From NCBI RefSeq assembly GCF_900055185.1, contig NZ_FIZX01000001.1, forward strand, positions 2,258,920-2,322,919: 64,000 bases of DNA, read 5' to 3'. The first letter of the stretch is position 1. Each line of letters opens with the position of its first letter. A program made the position numbers and the translations under genes. This document shows positions 1 to 9,520 of this stretch, one piece after another. Below the pieces are notes generated by a model, which saw only the letters and a list, made by a program, of their open reading frames with translations, ran no database searches and was not told the origin of the DNA. Source of the stretch: Grimontia celer (lineage in GTDB: Bacteria > Pseudomonadota > Gammaproteobacteria > Enterobacterales > Vibrionaceae).

Positions 1-2
1 CG

Positions 3-827
3 CGTATCGACATCTATCCGACGGCAAATGCTTGCCACAAGCATCAATACAAGAAAGGCTTGGTGTTGGGACGTTTTGATATTGTGTCCCCTCAACATGC
101 AGCGTTAGGCGGCATTTTCCAGTTCGGGGACGACTTCACCGTTTTACTTCAGCGTCAATTTGAAACCCAAGCGCAGAGCTTTGTGGTTCAGGGCATTACC
201 CCTTACTCCATTTCTCCCTCACAGCCTCACATGGCCACAATGGTGGCGGAAGATACTGGCGCACAATATCTGATGGTCGGCACTATCACTGACATGACAG
301 CAACGATTGATCAGAAAGTGCTGAGAAGAGATCAAACCAACAGGCAGCTAGCTCTGTCTATCGATGTGATTGATGGAAAGTCCGGTGAAGTGATTTACCA
401 GAATATCTACAGAGACATTGCCTCCTGGCCTTTTGAGCGTCACAGCAAAGTGGACACAAAAACAGCGCGTTTCTGGGCATCTCCTTACGGTGAGATGGCC
501 CAGCGTATGAGCCGTAATATCCTGCTAGATCTTGAAAGCAACTTGGCATGCCGCGCCACGACTCCAGAGATCGTTTCAATCAATGGGCAAACCGGGCAAA
601 TCAATGCCGGACGTATTCATGGCGTGAAACATGGCGACGTGTTAGCGCTATGGCACAACGCTTCTTTCACCGACCAATACGGCATTCATCGTACACAGAT
701 GAAAAAGAGCGAGATAGGGCTCTCGGTAACCCGAGTCTATGAGAGCTCAGCAGAAGTCGCGGTCTCCCCGGTCGAGCTTGGCCCAAGCATTCAGATAGGC
801 GATTTGGTAACCAAATACACTCAATAA
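3..827 (+). CDS. flgT: Flagellar H-ring/T-ring assembly protein FlgT, C-terminal part (cut by window edge)
   Basis: The reading frame is open from base 3, before the first possible start (a TTG at 60), so this is the 3' part of a gene that begins outside the window. About 274 residues are visible, against roughly 375 for Vibrio FlgT. The middle and C-terminal portions match my memory of FlgT, the periplasmic protein that builds the H ring around the basal body of sodium-driven polar flagella. The visible end has the small C-terminal domain with the run GRIHGVKHGDVLALWH followed by an alternating beta pattern. The stop is TAA at 825-827. No other flagellar gene is visible, so the call rests on sequence resemblance alone. 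The missing N-terminus should carry the signal peptide. Confidence 0.75.
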   Translation, partial: RIDIYPTANACHKHQYKKGLVLGRFDIVSPQHAALGGIFQFGDDFTVLLQRQFETQAQSFVVQGITPYSISPSQPHMATMVAEDTGAQYLMVGTITDMTATIDQKVLRRDQTNRQLALSIDVIDGKSGEVIYQNIYRDIASWPFERHSKVDTKTARFWASPYGEMAQRMSRNILLDLESNLACRATTPEIVSINGQTGQINAGRIHGVKHGDVLALWHNASFTDQYGIHRTQMKKSEIGLSVTRVYESSAEVAVSPVELGPSIQIGDLVTKYTQ

Positions 828-840
828 GTCCTTTAAAGCC

Positions 841-868
841 TTAACGTTACAGCACAATTGGGTATACT
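841..868 (+). promoter_or_regulatory. Possible promoter of tRNA-Arg
   Basis: A good -10 hexamer TATACT (863-868) lies 16 bp after TTAACG (841-846), a weak -35. The tRNA begins 39 bp past the -10. The spacing fits a sigma-70 promoter with a short 5' leader; the -35 match is poor. Confidence 0.4.
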
Positions 869-906
869 AATCATCCGGCGTTGATATTCTTCACATCAGC
901 GCCAAC

Positions 907-982
907 GCTCCCATAGCTCAACAGGATAGAGCAGTCGCCTCCTAAGCGATCGATCGGGGTTCGAGTCCCTGTGGGAGCGCCA
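907..982 (+). tRNA. tRNA-Arg (anticodon CCT)
   Basis: The 7-bp acceptor stem GCTCCCA/TGGGAGC closes at 907-913 and 972-978. The anticodon loop CTCCTAA gives anticodon CCT, which reads AGG arginine codons. The T arm carries the usual GGTTCGAGTCC, and the encoded CCA ends at 982. It stands alone between flgT and the porin terminator. Confidence 0.95.
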
Positions 983-1058
983 TTTTTAATATCACCAACG
1001 CCACTAGTTCACTCCTTTTCTTCCAGCTTGTGTCAATTTACAGCCTTTTGCAGATATA

Positions 1059-1087
1059 AAAAAACGCCTGCAAGGCAGGCGTTTTTT
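1059..1087. terminator. Rho-independent terminator (porin 3' end, bidirectional)
   Basis: Stem ACGCCTGC/GCAGGCGT with a 3-nt loop, flanked by an A run on the left and a T run on the right. It ends transcription of the minus-strand porin (stop at 1108) and can also serve the tRNA-Arg transcript from the other side. Confidence 0.85.
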
Positions 1088-1107
1088 GTCATTCAATTCG
1101 CAATCAA

Positions 1108-2490
1108 TTATTTGATAGTGAAAGGAATTGTCAGAGTCACTTTGATGTCGCTCTCGTCTTGGAACAGGTTGGTATATGGTGCCCAGTTACCTGCATCCGT
1201 GTCGTTCACGTACTCGGTGTAGTACATGCCCAGGTTTGCACCTTGCAGCGCGCCGTTTTGGATTGCGTAGTTAGCAAATACACTACCTGCGTATTCGAAC
1301 AGGTCATCTGCACCAGCTACATCAGTAGATGCCATACCGAATGCACCGCTGATACCTGCGCTGAAGCCAGGAGCACCCAGGTCAGTGAAGTCACGCGCTA
1401 CAGAAGCAAACGCCGCAAATTCGCCGTCGTGGTTGAAGTCAGAACGGTTGTTCCACCAGATGTCGTAAGTACCGTTTGAGCCGCCGTATGCTTTAGTCAG
1501 ACGGTAGGACATGTTACCAATCAAAGATGCATCTTTGTCTTCAGCAACGGTGTAAGTTGCTTCTGCACGAACATTGTACGCACCGAAAGATTTAGCAGAA
1601 AGGAACGCCAGCTGGAATGCAGTACTGTCAAACTGACCGTCATCCTCTACAACATACAGTTGTGGAGACAAGTACAGGCCGCCGTCAGTAGTGTACTTCA
1701 CTTTAACGTGAGCGTTTTTACGGTCGCCATCAGTCAGGCCCGCGTAAGCAACGTCTAACAGAAGGCCGTTGTCAAAGGTGTAACGACCACCGATTGAGTA
1801 CGCATCACCCGCATCAGTTTTACCGTCTGCTTCGCGGAAACCGTAAGTGTCTTTGAACCAAGGAGCCTTGTATTCAGTTGCGTAGACGAAACCTAGTTGC
1901 AGGTTATCTTGGTTGTAGCCAATTTCACCACCAGTGTAGCTACCCGCTGCGTATGACCAGTTCACACCAATCGCACCAGGTACGGAAGGTTGGAACCAAC
2001 CAGCTTTCGCTGTCACGCTGTCGCCGAACTTAAATTTAGCAGCTGCAGTTTGCACAGCAACGCCATTGTCAGTACAGCCTGAATCCCATTCACCTTCACA
2101 GCCAGTGTTAGCATCTGGTTGCATGTCATATGGGTTGTTAACGTTCCAGAAGTTCATCTCATGGTCAGGGCTACCATTGTTGTATAGATCGAATGTGCTA
2201 TACACGTTCAGATCCAAACCAGCAACGTCGCCAACATAGCCAGACGCGAAGCCCAGGTTCATCATTACTGAACCATGGTCTAGGTTAGTGGTTTTAGGTG
2301 TATCTTGACCGGTAGCTGAATCAAAGCCGCCACGAGTACGGTCGCGGAACCAAAAGTTAATGCCACCAGAGATAGATGAATCTTCAAAGAAGCCTTCAGC
2401 CTGAGCAGTCGGTGCAGTAATCATTGATGCGCCAGCGATTACACCTACAACCGCCATGCTCAGCATAGAGCGTTTAAACAGTTTTTCCAT
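1108..2490 (-). CDS. chiP: OprD-family outer-membrane porin, chitoporin (ChiP)-like
   Basis: A 460-residue outer-membrane channel with a signal peptide cleaved after the AQA at residues 29-31. The mature start EGFFEDSSISGGINFWFRDR, the C-terminal third with DIWWNNRSDFNHDGE, and the end FQDESDIKVTLTIPFTIK resemble E. coli ChiP (YbfM), the OprD-type porin for chitin oligosaccharides. Uptake of chitooligosaccharides is therefore the likely role, inferred by family. The start ATG has GGAGTATTCC just upstream. The last residue is Lys rather than the usual aromatic residue of outer-membrane proteins. A paralogue lies at 4966-6252, and both genes share a leader motif and CRP-like sites upstream. The gene ends at a strong terminator and appears monocistronic. 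Confidence 0.85.
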   Translation of the reverse strand: MEKLFKRSMLSMAVVGVIAGASMITAPTAQAEGFFEDSSISGGINFWFRDRTRGGFDSATGQDTPKTTNLDHGSVMMNLGFASGYVGDVAGLDLNVYSTFDLYNNGSPDHEMNFWNVNNPYDMQPDANTGCEGEWDSGCTDNGVAVQTAAAKFKFGDSVTAKAGWFQPSVPGAIGVNWSYAAGSYTGGEIGYNQDNLQLGFVYATEYKAPWFKDTYGFREADGKTDAGDAYSIGGRYTFDNGLLLDVAYAGLTDGDRKNAHVKVKYTTDGGLYLSPQLYVVEDDGQFDSTAFQLAFLSAKSFGAYNVRAEATYTVAEDKDASLIGNMSYRLTKAYGGSNGTYDIWWNNRSDFNHDGEFAAFASVARDFTDLGAPGFSAGISGAFGMASTDVAGADDLFEYAGSVFANYAIQNGALQGANLGMYYTEYVNDTDAGNWAPYTNLFQDESDIKVTLTIPFTIK

Positions 2491-2541
2491 GGAATACTCC
2501 TAAAATTTCAATTTAAACCGATGGGGAGTTCGTCACTCTTA

Positions 2542-2563
2542 GTTGGCCGCCGAGAGCAACGAC
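2542..2563 (-). promoter_or_regulatory. Conserved porin leader motif, copy 1
   Basis: Read on the minus strand this is GTCGTTGCTCTCGGCGGCCAAC, about 51 bases before the porin ATG. Nearly the same block occurs 53 bases before the second porin (6306-6326), with one indel and one substitution, while the sequence around it differs. It lies in the presumed 5' untranslated region and could bind an sRNA or a regulator. Its function is unknown. Confidence 0.55.
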
Positions 2564-2760
2564 ACCGGTGTATTTATTGATTTAATGTATCAACGAGTCG
2601 AAAGCTTAATTCGTAACGATAAAAAAAAAATCTGAGACTGCGGGAACTTTGAAACGCCTCAAAATTAAAATATAAAACAATATATAGTCATATATATCAT
2701 TGACTTAGGTTAGTTAAAAAAACATAAAAAAGGCGCACTTTTTAGCTTTACCAGAGTGCA

Positions 2761-2776
2761 TCTGATCCTGATCACG
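2761..2776. promoter_or_regulatory. CRP-like site, proximal, upstream of porin 1
   Basis: TCTGA-N6-TCACG matches 8 of 10 positions of the CRP core TGTGA-N6-TCACA, 271-286 bp upstream of the porin start. The 463-bp gap 2491-2952 holds only the leader motif, AT-rich sequence, two such sites and the gltX terminator. Confidence 0.4.
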
Positions 2777-2856
2777 CAAACCAAAAGAAAAAGGAGCCTT
2801 ATCCTCAAAAAGAGAAATAGATAAAGCGTCATATATTGATCTGATTCTCATTTCTT

Positions 2857-2872
2857 TCTGATGAAAATCACA
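2857..2872. promoter_or_regulatory. CRP-like site, distal, upstream of porin 1
   Basis: TCTGA-TGAAAA-TCACA matches the CRP consensus at 9 of 10 core positions. It lies 367-382 bp upstream of the porin ATG, almost the same distance as the distal site of the second porin (6611-6626). Confidence 0.45.
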
Positions 2873-2894
2873 CTTATTCAACCTATCAGCAAAG

Positions 2895-2920
2895 AAAAAG
2901 CCCCTGAAGAAATCAGGGGC
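2895..2920 (-). terminator. Rho-independent terminator of gltX
   Basis: Stem GCCCCTGA/TCAGGGGC with a 5-nt loop, followed on the minus strand by TTTTTC. It lies 33 bp past the gltX stop. Confidence 0.85.
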
Positions 2921-2952
2921 TCAATTGTTATGCGTCCAATTCTCGATTGTTG

Positions 2953-4374
2953 TTACTGAGCTTCACGCTGTGCGATAAACTCTAAAGCTTGTTTGATACG
3001 GGAAACAACACGAGCTTTACCAATCAGATCCATTACCGCATCAACGGATGGTGACTGACCCTGGCCTGTTACAGCAACACGAAGTGGCATACCCACTTTA
3101 CCCATCCCTAACTCGAGCTCACTGCAAACGTCAGCGATAAGTTGGTGGAGGTTTTCAGTGTTCCACTCTTCAATAGACTCAGCTTTACTTAGTGCCAACT
3201 CTAAAGCTTCTTTTGCCACAGGACGAAGATGCTTTTTCGCTGCACCCGCTTCAAACTCTTCGAAGTCTTGATAAAAATAGCGACATTGTTCAGCCAATTC
3301 GATCAAAGTGTTACAGCGCTCACCAACAAGCTTTATCACATCAGTGATAGCCGGGCCGTTACTAACATCAATCTCTTTTGCATCAAGATGCCACTGCAGG
3401 TATTTCGCTACATAATCTGGCTCAGACGTCTTGATGTAATGATTGTTCAACCAAAGCAGTTTATCTGTGTTGAATGCAGATGCTGACTTACTAACCGATT
3501 CAAGATTAAACAACTGAATCATTTCATCTAGAGAGAAGATTTCCTGATCACCGTGAGACCATCCCAAGCGAACAAGGTAATTCAGCAGTGCCTGTGGAAG
3601 GTAACCGTCATCTCGGTACTGCATCACACTCACTGCGCCATGGCGTTTAGAGAGTTTTGCGCCGTCATCACCCAGAATCATTGAGCAATGTGCGAACTCT
3701 GGTACTGCCGCACCAATAGCTTTGTAAATGTTGATTTGGCGAGGAGTATTGTTGATGTGGTCTTCACCACGAACAACCTGAGTAATACCCATATCCCAGT
3801 CATCAATGACCACACAGAAATTGTATGTCGGGCTGCCATCTGTTCGGCGGATAATTAGATCATCTAACTCACTATTTGCGATTTCGATGCGACCACGGAT
3901 TTTATCTTCAAAAACCACAGAGCCTTCTTTCGGATTGCGGAAACGAATACAAAACGGTGAATCTTCCGTTGCTGCTTCATTCGCTGCAACCACTTTAGGA
4001 TGGTCTGCATCATAACGCGGCTTCACGCCCGCAGCCATTTGCTCTTCGCGGATTTCATCCAACAGTTCTTTTGGCGCATAGCATTTGTATGCTTTATCTT
4101 CTGCAAGTAATTGATCAACAACTTCGTTGTAACGATCAAAGCGCTTGGTTTGATAGTACGGTCCTTCATCCCAATCAAGTCCCAGCCACTCCATGCCTTC
4201 AATGATGGCATCGATAGCTTCTTGGGTTGAGCGCTCTAGGTCAGTGTCTTCGATACGAAGAACAAATTCACCACCAGTGTGTTTGGCACAGAGCCAAGAA
4301 TACAGTGCAGTACGCGCACCACCTACATGCAAGAAGCCTGTTGGGCTTGGAGCAAAACGAGTTTTAACAGTCAT
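2953..4374 (-). CDS. gltX: Glutamyl-tRNA synthetase
   Basis: A 473-residue class I aminoacyl-tRNA synthetase that charges tRNA-Glu in the cytoplasm. The HIGH-type motif HVGG starts at residue 16 after [10 protein letters not shown], and the KMSKS-type motif KLSKRHG lies near residue 240. Between them are the expected DTDLERST and [14 protein letters not shown] blocks of the catalytic core. The helical anticodon-binding region fills the C-terminal third. Length matches the bacterial family (about 470). The gene stands alone between the two porins, with its own terminator, so it splits what might otherwise look like a porin pair. Confidence 0.97.
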   Translation of the reverse strand: MTVKTRFAPSPTGFLHVGGARTALYSWLCAKHTGGEFVLRIEDTDLERSTQEAIDAIIEGMEWLGLDWDEGPYYQTKRFDRYNEVVDQLLAEDKAYKCYAPKELLDEIREEQMAAGVKPRYDADHPKVVAANEAATEDSPFCIRFRNPKEGSVVFEDKIRGRIEIANSELDDLIIRRTDGSPTYNFCVVIDDWDMGITQVVRGEDHINNTPRQINIYKAIGAAVPEFAHCSMILGDDGAKLSKRHGAVSVMQYRDDGYLPQALLNYLVRLGWSHGDQEIFSLDEMIQLFNLESVSKSASAFNTDKLLWLNNHYIKTSEPDYVAKYLQWHLDAKEIDVSNGPAITDVIKLVGERCNTLIELAEQCRYFYQDFEEFEAGAAKKHLRPVAKEALELALSKAESIEEWNTENLHQLIADVCSELELGMGKVGMPLRVAVTGQGQSPSVDAVMDLIGKARVVSRIKQALEFIAQREAQ

Positions 4375-4520
4375 GTTAATCCTATAACGTTCAGCGTGAT
4401 TGAATAGAACGGAGGGATTTCCGATAGGGCGCTATTGTATGCTGTGAGCGCAGTCAGGACAACGTCTGAAAGTCTCTGGGCGACTGCCTTTCAAAAGGAA
4501 AATTAGGAATGAGAAATAGG

Positions 4521-4548
4521 AAAGCCCCGATCGGGACATCGGGGCTTT
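4521..4548. terminator. Rho-independent terminator after the small secreted protein
   Basis: An 11-bp stem AAAGCCCCGAT/ATCGGGGCTTT with a 6-nt loop. It lies 22 bp beyond the stop of the minus-strand gene 4570-4770. The A/T-rich ends also allow function in the other direction. Confidence 0.85.
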
Positions 4549-4569
4549 CAAAGCATATAGATGAGAAGG

Positions 4570-4770
4570 TTACATCTCATATTTATATGGGGCTGGTACT
4601 TCTCCGCCTCGGCCTCTGCAAAGAACGGGTGGCATCATTGTTGATTCTCCGTTAATAATGCATGGTCTTTCCCAAAGAGTCGGCCCTGCATTTGAGGTGC
4701 TAGCTTGAGACACTCCCACACCAGCAGCCATAACCACCGAAAACATCACAATTGTTTTTAAAATACGCAT
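4570..4770 (-). CDS. Small secreted protein of unknown function (66 aa)
   Basis: I do not recognise this gene. The open frame extends upstream, but the ATG at 4770 is preceded by AGGAG at proper spacing and begins a clean signal peptide (MRILKTIVMFSVVMAAGVGVSQA), so I choose that start. The mature part is about 43 residues with two cysteines (WERPC... VLCRGRGG) that could form one disulfide, and it ends in PYKYEM. It has its own terminator and lies downstream of a terminated porin gene, so it is probably transcribed alone. It is likely exported to the periplasm or medium. A role as a small envelope or effector peptide is only a guess. Confidence 0.6.
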   Translation of the reverse strand: MRILKTIVMFSVVMAAGVGVSQASTSNAGPTLWERPCIINGESTMMPPVLCRGRGGEVPAPYKYEM

Positions 4771-4920
4771 ATTTCTTTCTCCTATTGCGTGATATTGCTC
4801 GCAATTTGAGAATAGAACAGGTTGTTTTTTTTGTGACAAAAATAAGAGCTTTTTTTTTCTATTCAAATCAGATGATTAATCTTAATCACCCACACAGCTC
4901 CCTGAATAATCGACAAGCAC

Positions 4921-4950
4921 AAAAAAGCCCCCGCAAAAGCGAGGGCTTTT
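4921..4950. terminator. Rho-independent terminator of the second porin
   Basis: AAAAAGCCC-C-CGC paired with GCG-A-GGGCTTTTT around an AAAA loop, with a single C/A mismatch. It sits directly after the porin stop (4966, minus strand). Confidence 0.8.
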
Positions 4951-4965
4951 TGTTAAATATATCTC

Positions 4966-6252
4966 TTACAGGAAGTTGTAAGGGATGATTACTTGCAGAC
5001 GGAAGTCTTGGCGAGCGTAATCAGAGTTGTCGTTCATGTCGCGCTCAAGGTGAGTCGCGTGGAAACGAATGGTAGAACCTTTCAGTGAACCATTTGGTAC
5101 TGAGTAACCGATAGTACCGTTAACTGCGTACTCAGCGTCAAAACCAACTTGCTCTTCGCTGATGTCAGACAGAGCTACACCTGCGTAGGCAAACCAACCT
5201 TCACCCAGGTCGAAGTTGAAGCGGTTGTACCAAGCGATTTGGCTGTCTTGGTTCCAGTCAGACAGTGCATCCCACCACTGCTGCCAAGTACCGTTGTTCG
5301 AACCGTATGCACGAACAGTACGTGGAGAGAACTCTGCAGAGTTCTTAGTGTGAGTGTAACGAATTTGAGAGTCCCACTTCACATCACCCAGAGGCATTGC
5401 GAACTGGATACCATGGTGAGCACCAAGACCATCATAAGTAGACTTGTCGTTTACAGCGTAGATACCGTAACCCAGGCTCCAACCGTCAGCAGCGTAGTTA
5501 AACTTAGCTGCGTAAGAAGTAGAGCTATCGTCTGAGCCACCGTTTGCCAGGTTAGCTTGACCAACACCCAGGTCTACAGAAACATCACCAACAGCACCAA
5601 CAAGACCTACAGAGTGAAGGAAGTCAAACGCTTGTTTTTCTTGTGGTGTTCTTTGAACAGTTTCCCACCAAGGTGCAGTGTGTTGATCTGCAAAACCATA
5701 GCCCAGAGTCCAACCGTTCAGGTCAACGAATGCTTTACCACCGCGGTAAGTACCTGGTACGAAAGACCAAACGTTACCGATGGTACCAACACCCATTTGG
5801 GTCAGGCCGATGTCACCGCGAATAGAATCAGTTTTAAACTTGATTGCAGCTTTAGTCGCCTTGAAAGTACCTTGAGTGTCTTGACCACCCCAGCCGTCAC
5901 ACAGAACGATTTCGTTACATGCGCCGTTGTTGTAAAGAGAACCACCCAGGTAACCACCAAGGTCAACACCAATCGCACCAGCATAACCAGATGAGAAGTT
6001 AACACCTAAGTTCCAATCGCTGTAGTTGAGGTTTTCAGTCCACTCAGCGTCTGCACCAATTTTACGGTGGCGGTAGCGCGTGTCAGAAACAACAACAGTC
6101 GACAAAGAAGCGCCTTCAAGAAACTCATTCAGTTTCTCTACGTACTGATCACCAGCTGCACTTTCAGTAGCAGCTTGTGTTGGCATTGCCGCAACACCTA
6201 GGATTGCTGCAGTCAAAGCAGACACTTTGAAAATGGTTGAACGTTTTTCCAT
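4966..6252 (-). CDS. OprD-family outer-membrane porin, second ChiP-like paralogue
   Basis: A 428-residue porin with signal peptide MEKRSTIFKVSALTAAILGV... cleaved near TQA at about residue 27. It shares with the porin at 1108-2490 the MEK start, the VWSFVPGTYRGGKAF block (compare VNWSYAAGSYTGGEIGY), a QQWWDALSDWNQDSQ segment equivalent to DIWWNNRSDFNHDGE, and the overall length and strand pattern. It is more distant from E. coli ChiP. The substrate may be a different oligosaccharide; this is inference. The C-terminus ends YNFL rather than in an aromatic residue. Start chosen by AGGAGTTATTTTCC before the ATG. The upstream gap 6253-6731 holds the leader motif and two CRP-like sites. Confidence 0.8.
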   Translation of the reverse strand: MEKRSTIFKVSALTAAILGVAAMPTQAATESAAGDQYVEKLNEFLEGASLSTVVVSDTRYRHRKIGADAEWTENLNYSDWNLGVNFSSGYAGAIGVDLGGYLGGSLYNNGACNEIVLCDGWGGQDTQGTFKATKAAIKFKTDSIRGDIGLTQMGVGTIGNVWSFVPGTYRGGKAFVDLNGWTLGYGFADQHTAPWWETVQRTPQEKQAFDFLHSVGLVGAVGDVSVDLGVGQANLANGGSDDSSTSYAAKFNYAADGWSLGYGIYAVNDKSTYDGLGAHHGIQFAMPLGDVKWDSQIRYTHTKNSAEFSPRTVRAYGSNNGTWQQWWDALSDWNQDSQIAWYNRFNFDLGEGWFAYAGVALSDISEEQVGFDAEYAVNGTIGYSVPNGSLKGSTIRFHATHLERDMNDNSDYARQDFRLQVIIPYNFL

Positions 6253-6305
6253 GGAAAATAACTCCTAAAAGGGATTTTTCAGAATTCCGAATCATCGCCG
6301 TAATG

Positions 6306-6326
6306 GTTGGCCGCCGAAGCAATGAC
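6306..6326 (-). promoter_or_regulatory. Conserved porin leader motif, copy 2
   Basis: Minus-strand GTCATTGCTTCGGCGGCCAAC lies 53 bases before the second porin's ATG. It differs from copy 1 (2542-2563) by one indel and one base. The stretch around the ribosome site (TTTTAGGAGT...TTCCATGGAAAAAC versus TTTTAGGAGT...CCATGGAAAAAC) is also conserved. Confidence 0.55.
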
Positions 6327-6498
6327 TCGTTTATTCGATTTTCTAAAACGGCTCAATTTCCCCGATTTAGATTTTTTGTTACCGATTGAACTCTCCCTCA
6401 ACCGATGAGTCTCAGACTACTTTCAGCTGAAAAAACATCAACGAGAACTTTATTTGTTATTAAAAAAATATGACTCGGTGCAAAGTTCCATCCATGTT

Positions 6499-6514
6499 CG
6501 TGATCGAGATCCCT
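6499..6514. promoter_or_regulatory. CRP-like site, proximal, upstream of porin 2
   Basis: CGTGA-TCGAGA-TCCCT shows 7 of 10 core CRP bases, 247-262 bp upstream of the start. On the minus strand a -10-like CATATT (6468-6473) follows at about the distance expected of an activator overlapping the -35. A weak match by itself; its position parallels 2761-2776. Confidence 0.3.
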
Positions 6515-6610
6515 TATTTAGATAAATACATAAAAACAAAAACATAAAACATTTAAAAACAATAGCTTGACGGGGTTTTATTGGTGGTAAAAATACCAGA
6601 AAGACCGTAT

Positions 6611-6626
6611 TGAGATCGTTATCACA
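6611..6626. promoter_or_regulatory. CRP-like site, distal, upstream of porin 2
   Basis: TGAGA-TCGTTA-TCACA matches 9 of 10 core CRP positions, 359-374 bp upstream of the porin ATG. Its spacing parallels the distal site of porin 1. Confidence 0.45.
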
Positions 6627-6731
6627 TATTCATTTTCGAGACGACGAAATGAATTTCCAGTCGTTTTAACGGCCAAATTTCACCTCGTGAAATATCTGAA
6701 ATGGATCGCAAAAGCGCTTGGGGCGGGGCAT

Positions 6732-6759
6732 AAAAAACGCCAGCATGATACTGGCGTTT
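6732..6759 (-). terminator. Rho-independent terminator of ligA
   Basis: Stem AAACGCCAG/CTGGCGTTT with a 7-nt loop, followed on the minus strand by a T run. It lies 24 bp after the ligA stop. Confidence 0.85.
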
Positions 6760-6782
6760 GTGGATGATTTGTATTTAATGGA

Positions 6783-8804
<2,022 letters not shown>

Positions 8805-8949
8805 CTAGTTTGCTTCACCACTTTTTAGTGGCTTGGATATTGAGAATGTGCGCCAGTATACCCGAACTCCCACAAGGCGCGAAAATACCGCTTGTTGATA
8901 ATGCATCCATGCGATTATGATGCTGTCAGATTTATCATTGAGTGACACC

Positions 8950-9414
8950 ATGAAGGGTAACGCATTAAGACACAATGGCAGTTTGGGCACTTTGCTCGCG
9001 TTGCTGCTTGTCTTTTTTTCGCTGCCATCATTCGCGGCAGACTCTGTCGACACTAACAGCGATCACTCAAACTGTCTGGTGGTCACTCACCATGAAGCGC
9101 AAACGTCAGCACAAGATGCGCTCACTTCGTTAAATGCTGAGCACCGGGCGCCAGCCAAATCGCTCACACCTAGTTTATCCACTTTACTCAGAAACGGTTC
9201 CTGGCTGCCAGAAAGGCTTGCCAACACTGAACCTGAATATGAACTCGTTATCGAGCTGGCAAACGTTGCCACTTTGCTTGATTACTATCATTACGACGAC
9301 ACTTTCAGCCACTGGCACGACTGGACTCGCTCTCCCCCAGCGACCAGGCACCGTATCGCGGGCTGGAAAGATTCCAATCTGCAATACCGATTCATTTCTC
9401 AAGCTCAAGCCTGA
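8950..9414 (+). CDS. Exported protein of unknown function upstream of secD paralogue (154 aa)
   Basis: I do not recognise this protein. The ATG at 8950 starts a signal peptide (hydrophobic LGTLLALLLVFFSLPSFA, cleaved near residue 31), so I prefer it to the upstream in-frame starts at 8917. The mature part is about 120 residues, hydrophilic, and rich in His, Trp, Tyr and Asp near its end (LDYYHYDDTFSHWHDW). No known motif stands out. It begins the block inserted between ligA and zipA, divergent from ligA by about 150 bp, and is followed after 106 bp by secD, with which it may be co-transcribed. A role linked to protein export is possible from context only. Confidence 0.55.
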   Translation: MKGNALRHNGSLGTLLALLLVFFSLPSFAADSVDTNSDHSNCLVVTHHEAQTSAQDALTSLNAEHRAPAKSLTPSLSTLLRNGSWLPERLANTEPEYELVIELANVATLLDYYHYDDTFSHWHDWTRSPPATRHRIAGWKDSNLQYRFISQAQA

Positions 9415-9520
9415 ACTTCAAATCCCAGCTGATTTCCATCGGCGAACTAAACACGTCCACGCAGTGGACTAAAGATTTGACGTATTTGCCGTAAATGTTT
9501 TGCGGTGACGAGCGAGAGCT

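Noticed and set aside
2953..4374. gltX as part of a chitin-related operon with the porins
   Set aside because: It has its own terminator and both porins have separate leaders; adjacency does not indicate joint function.
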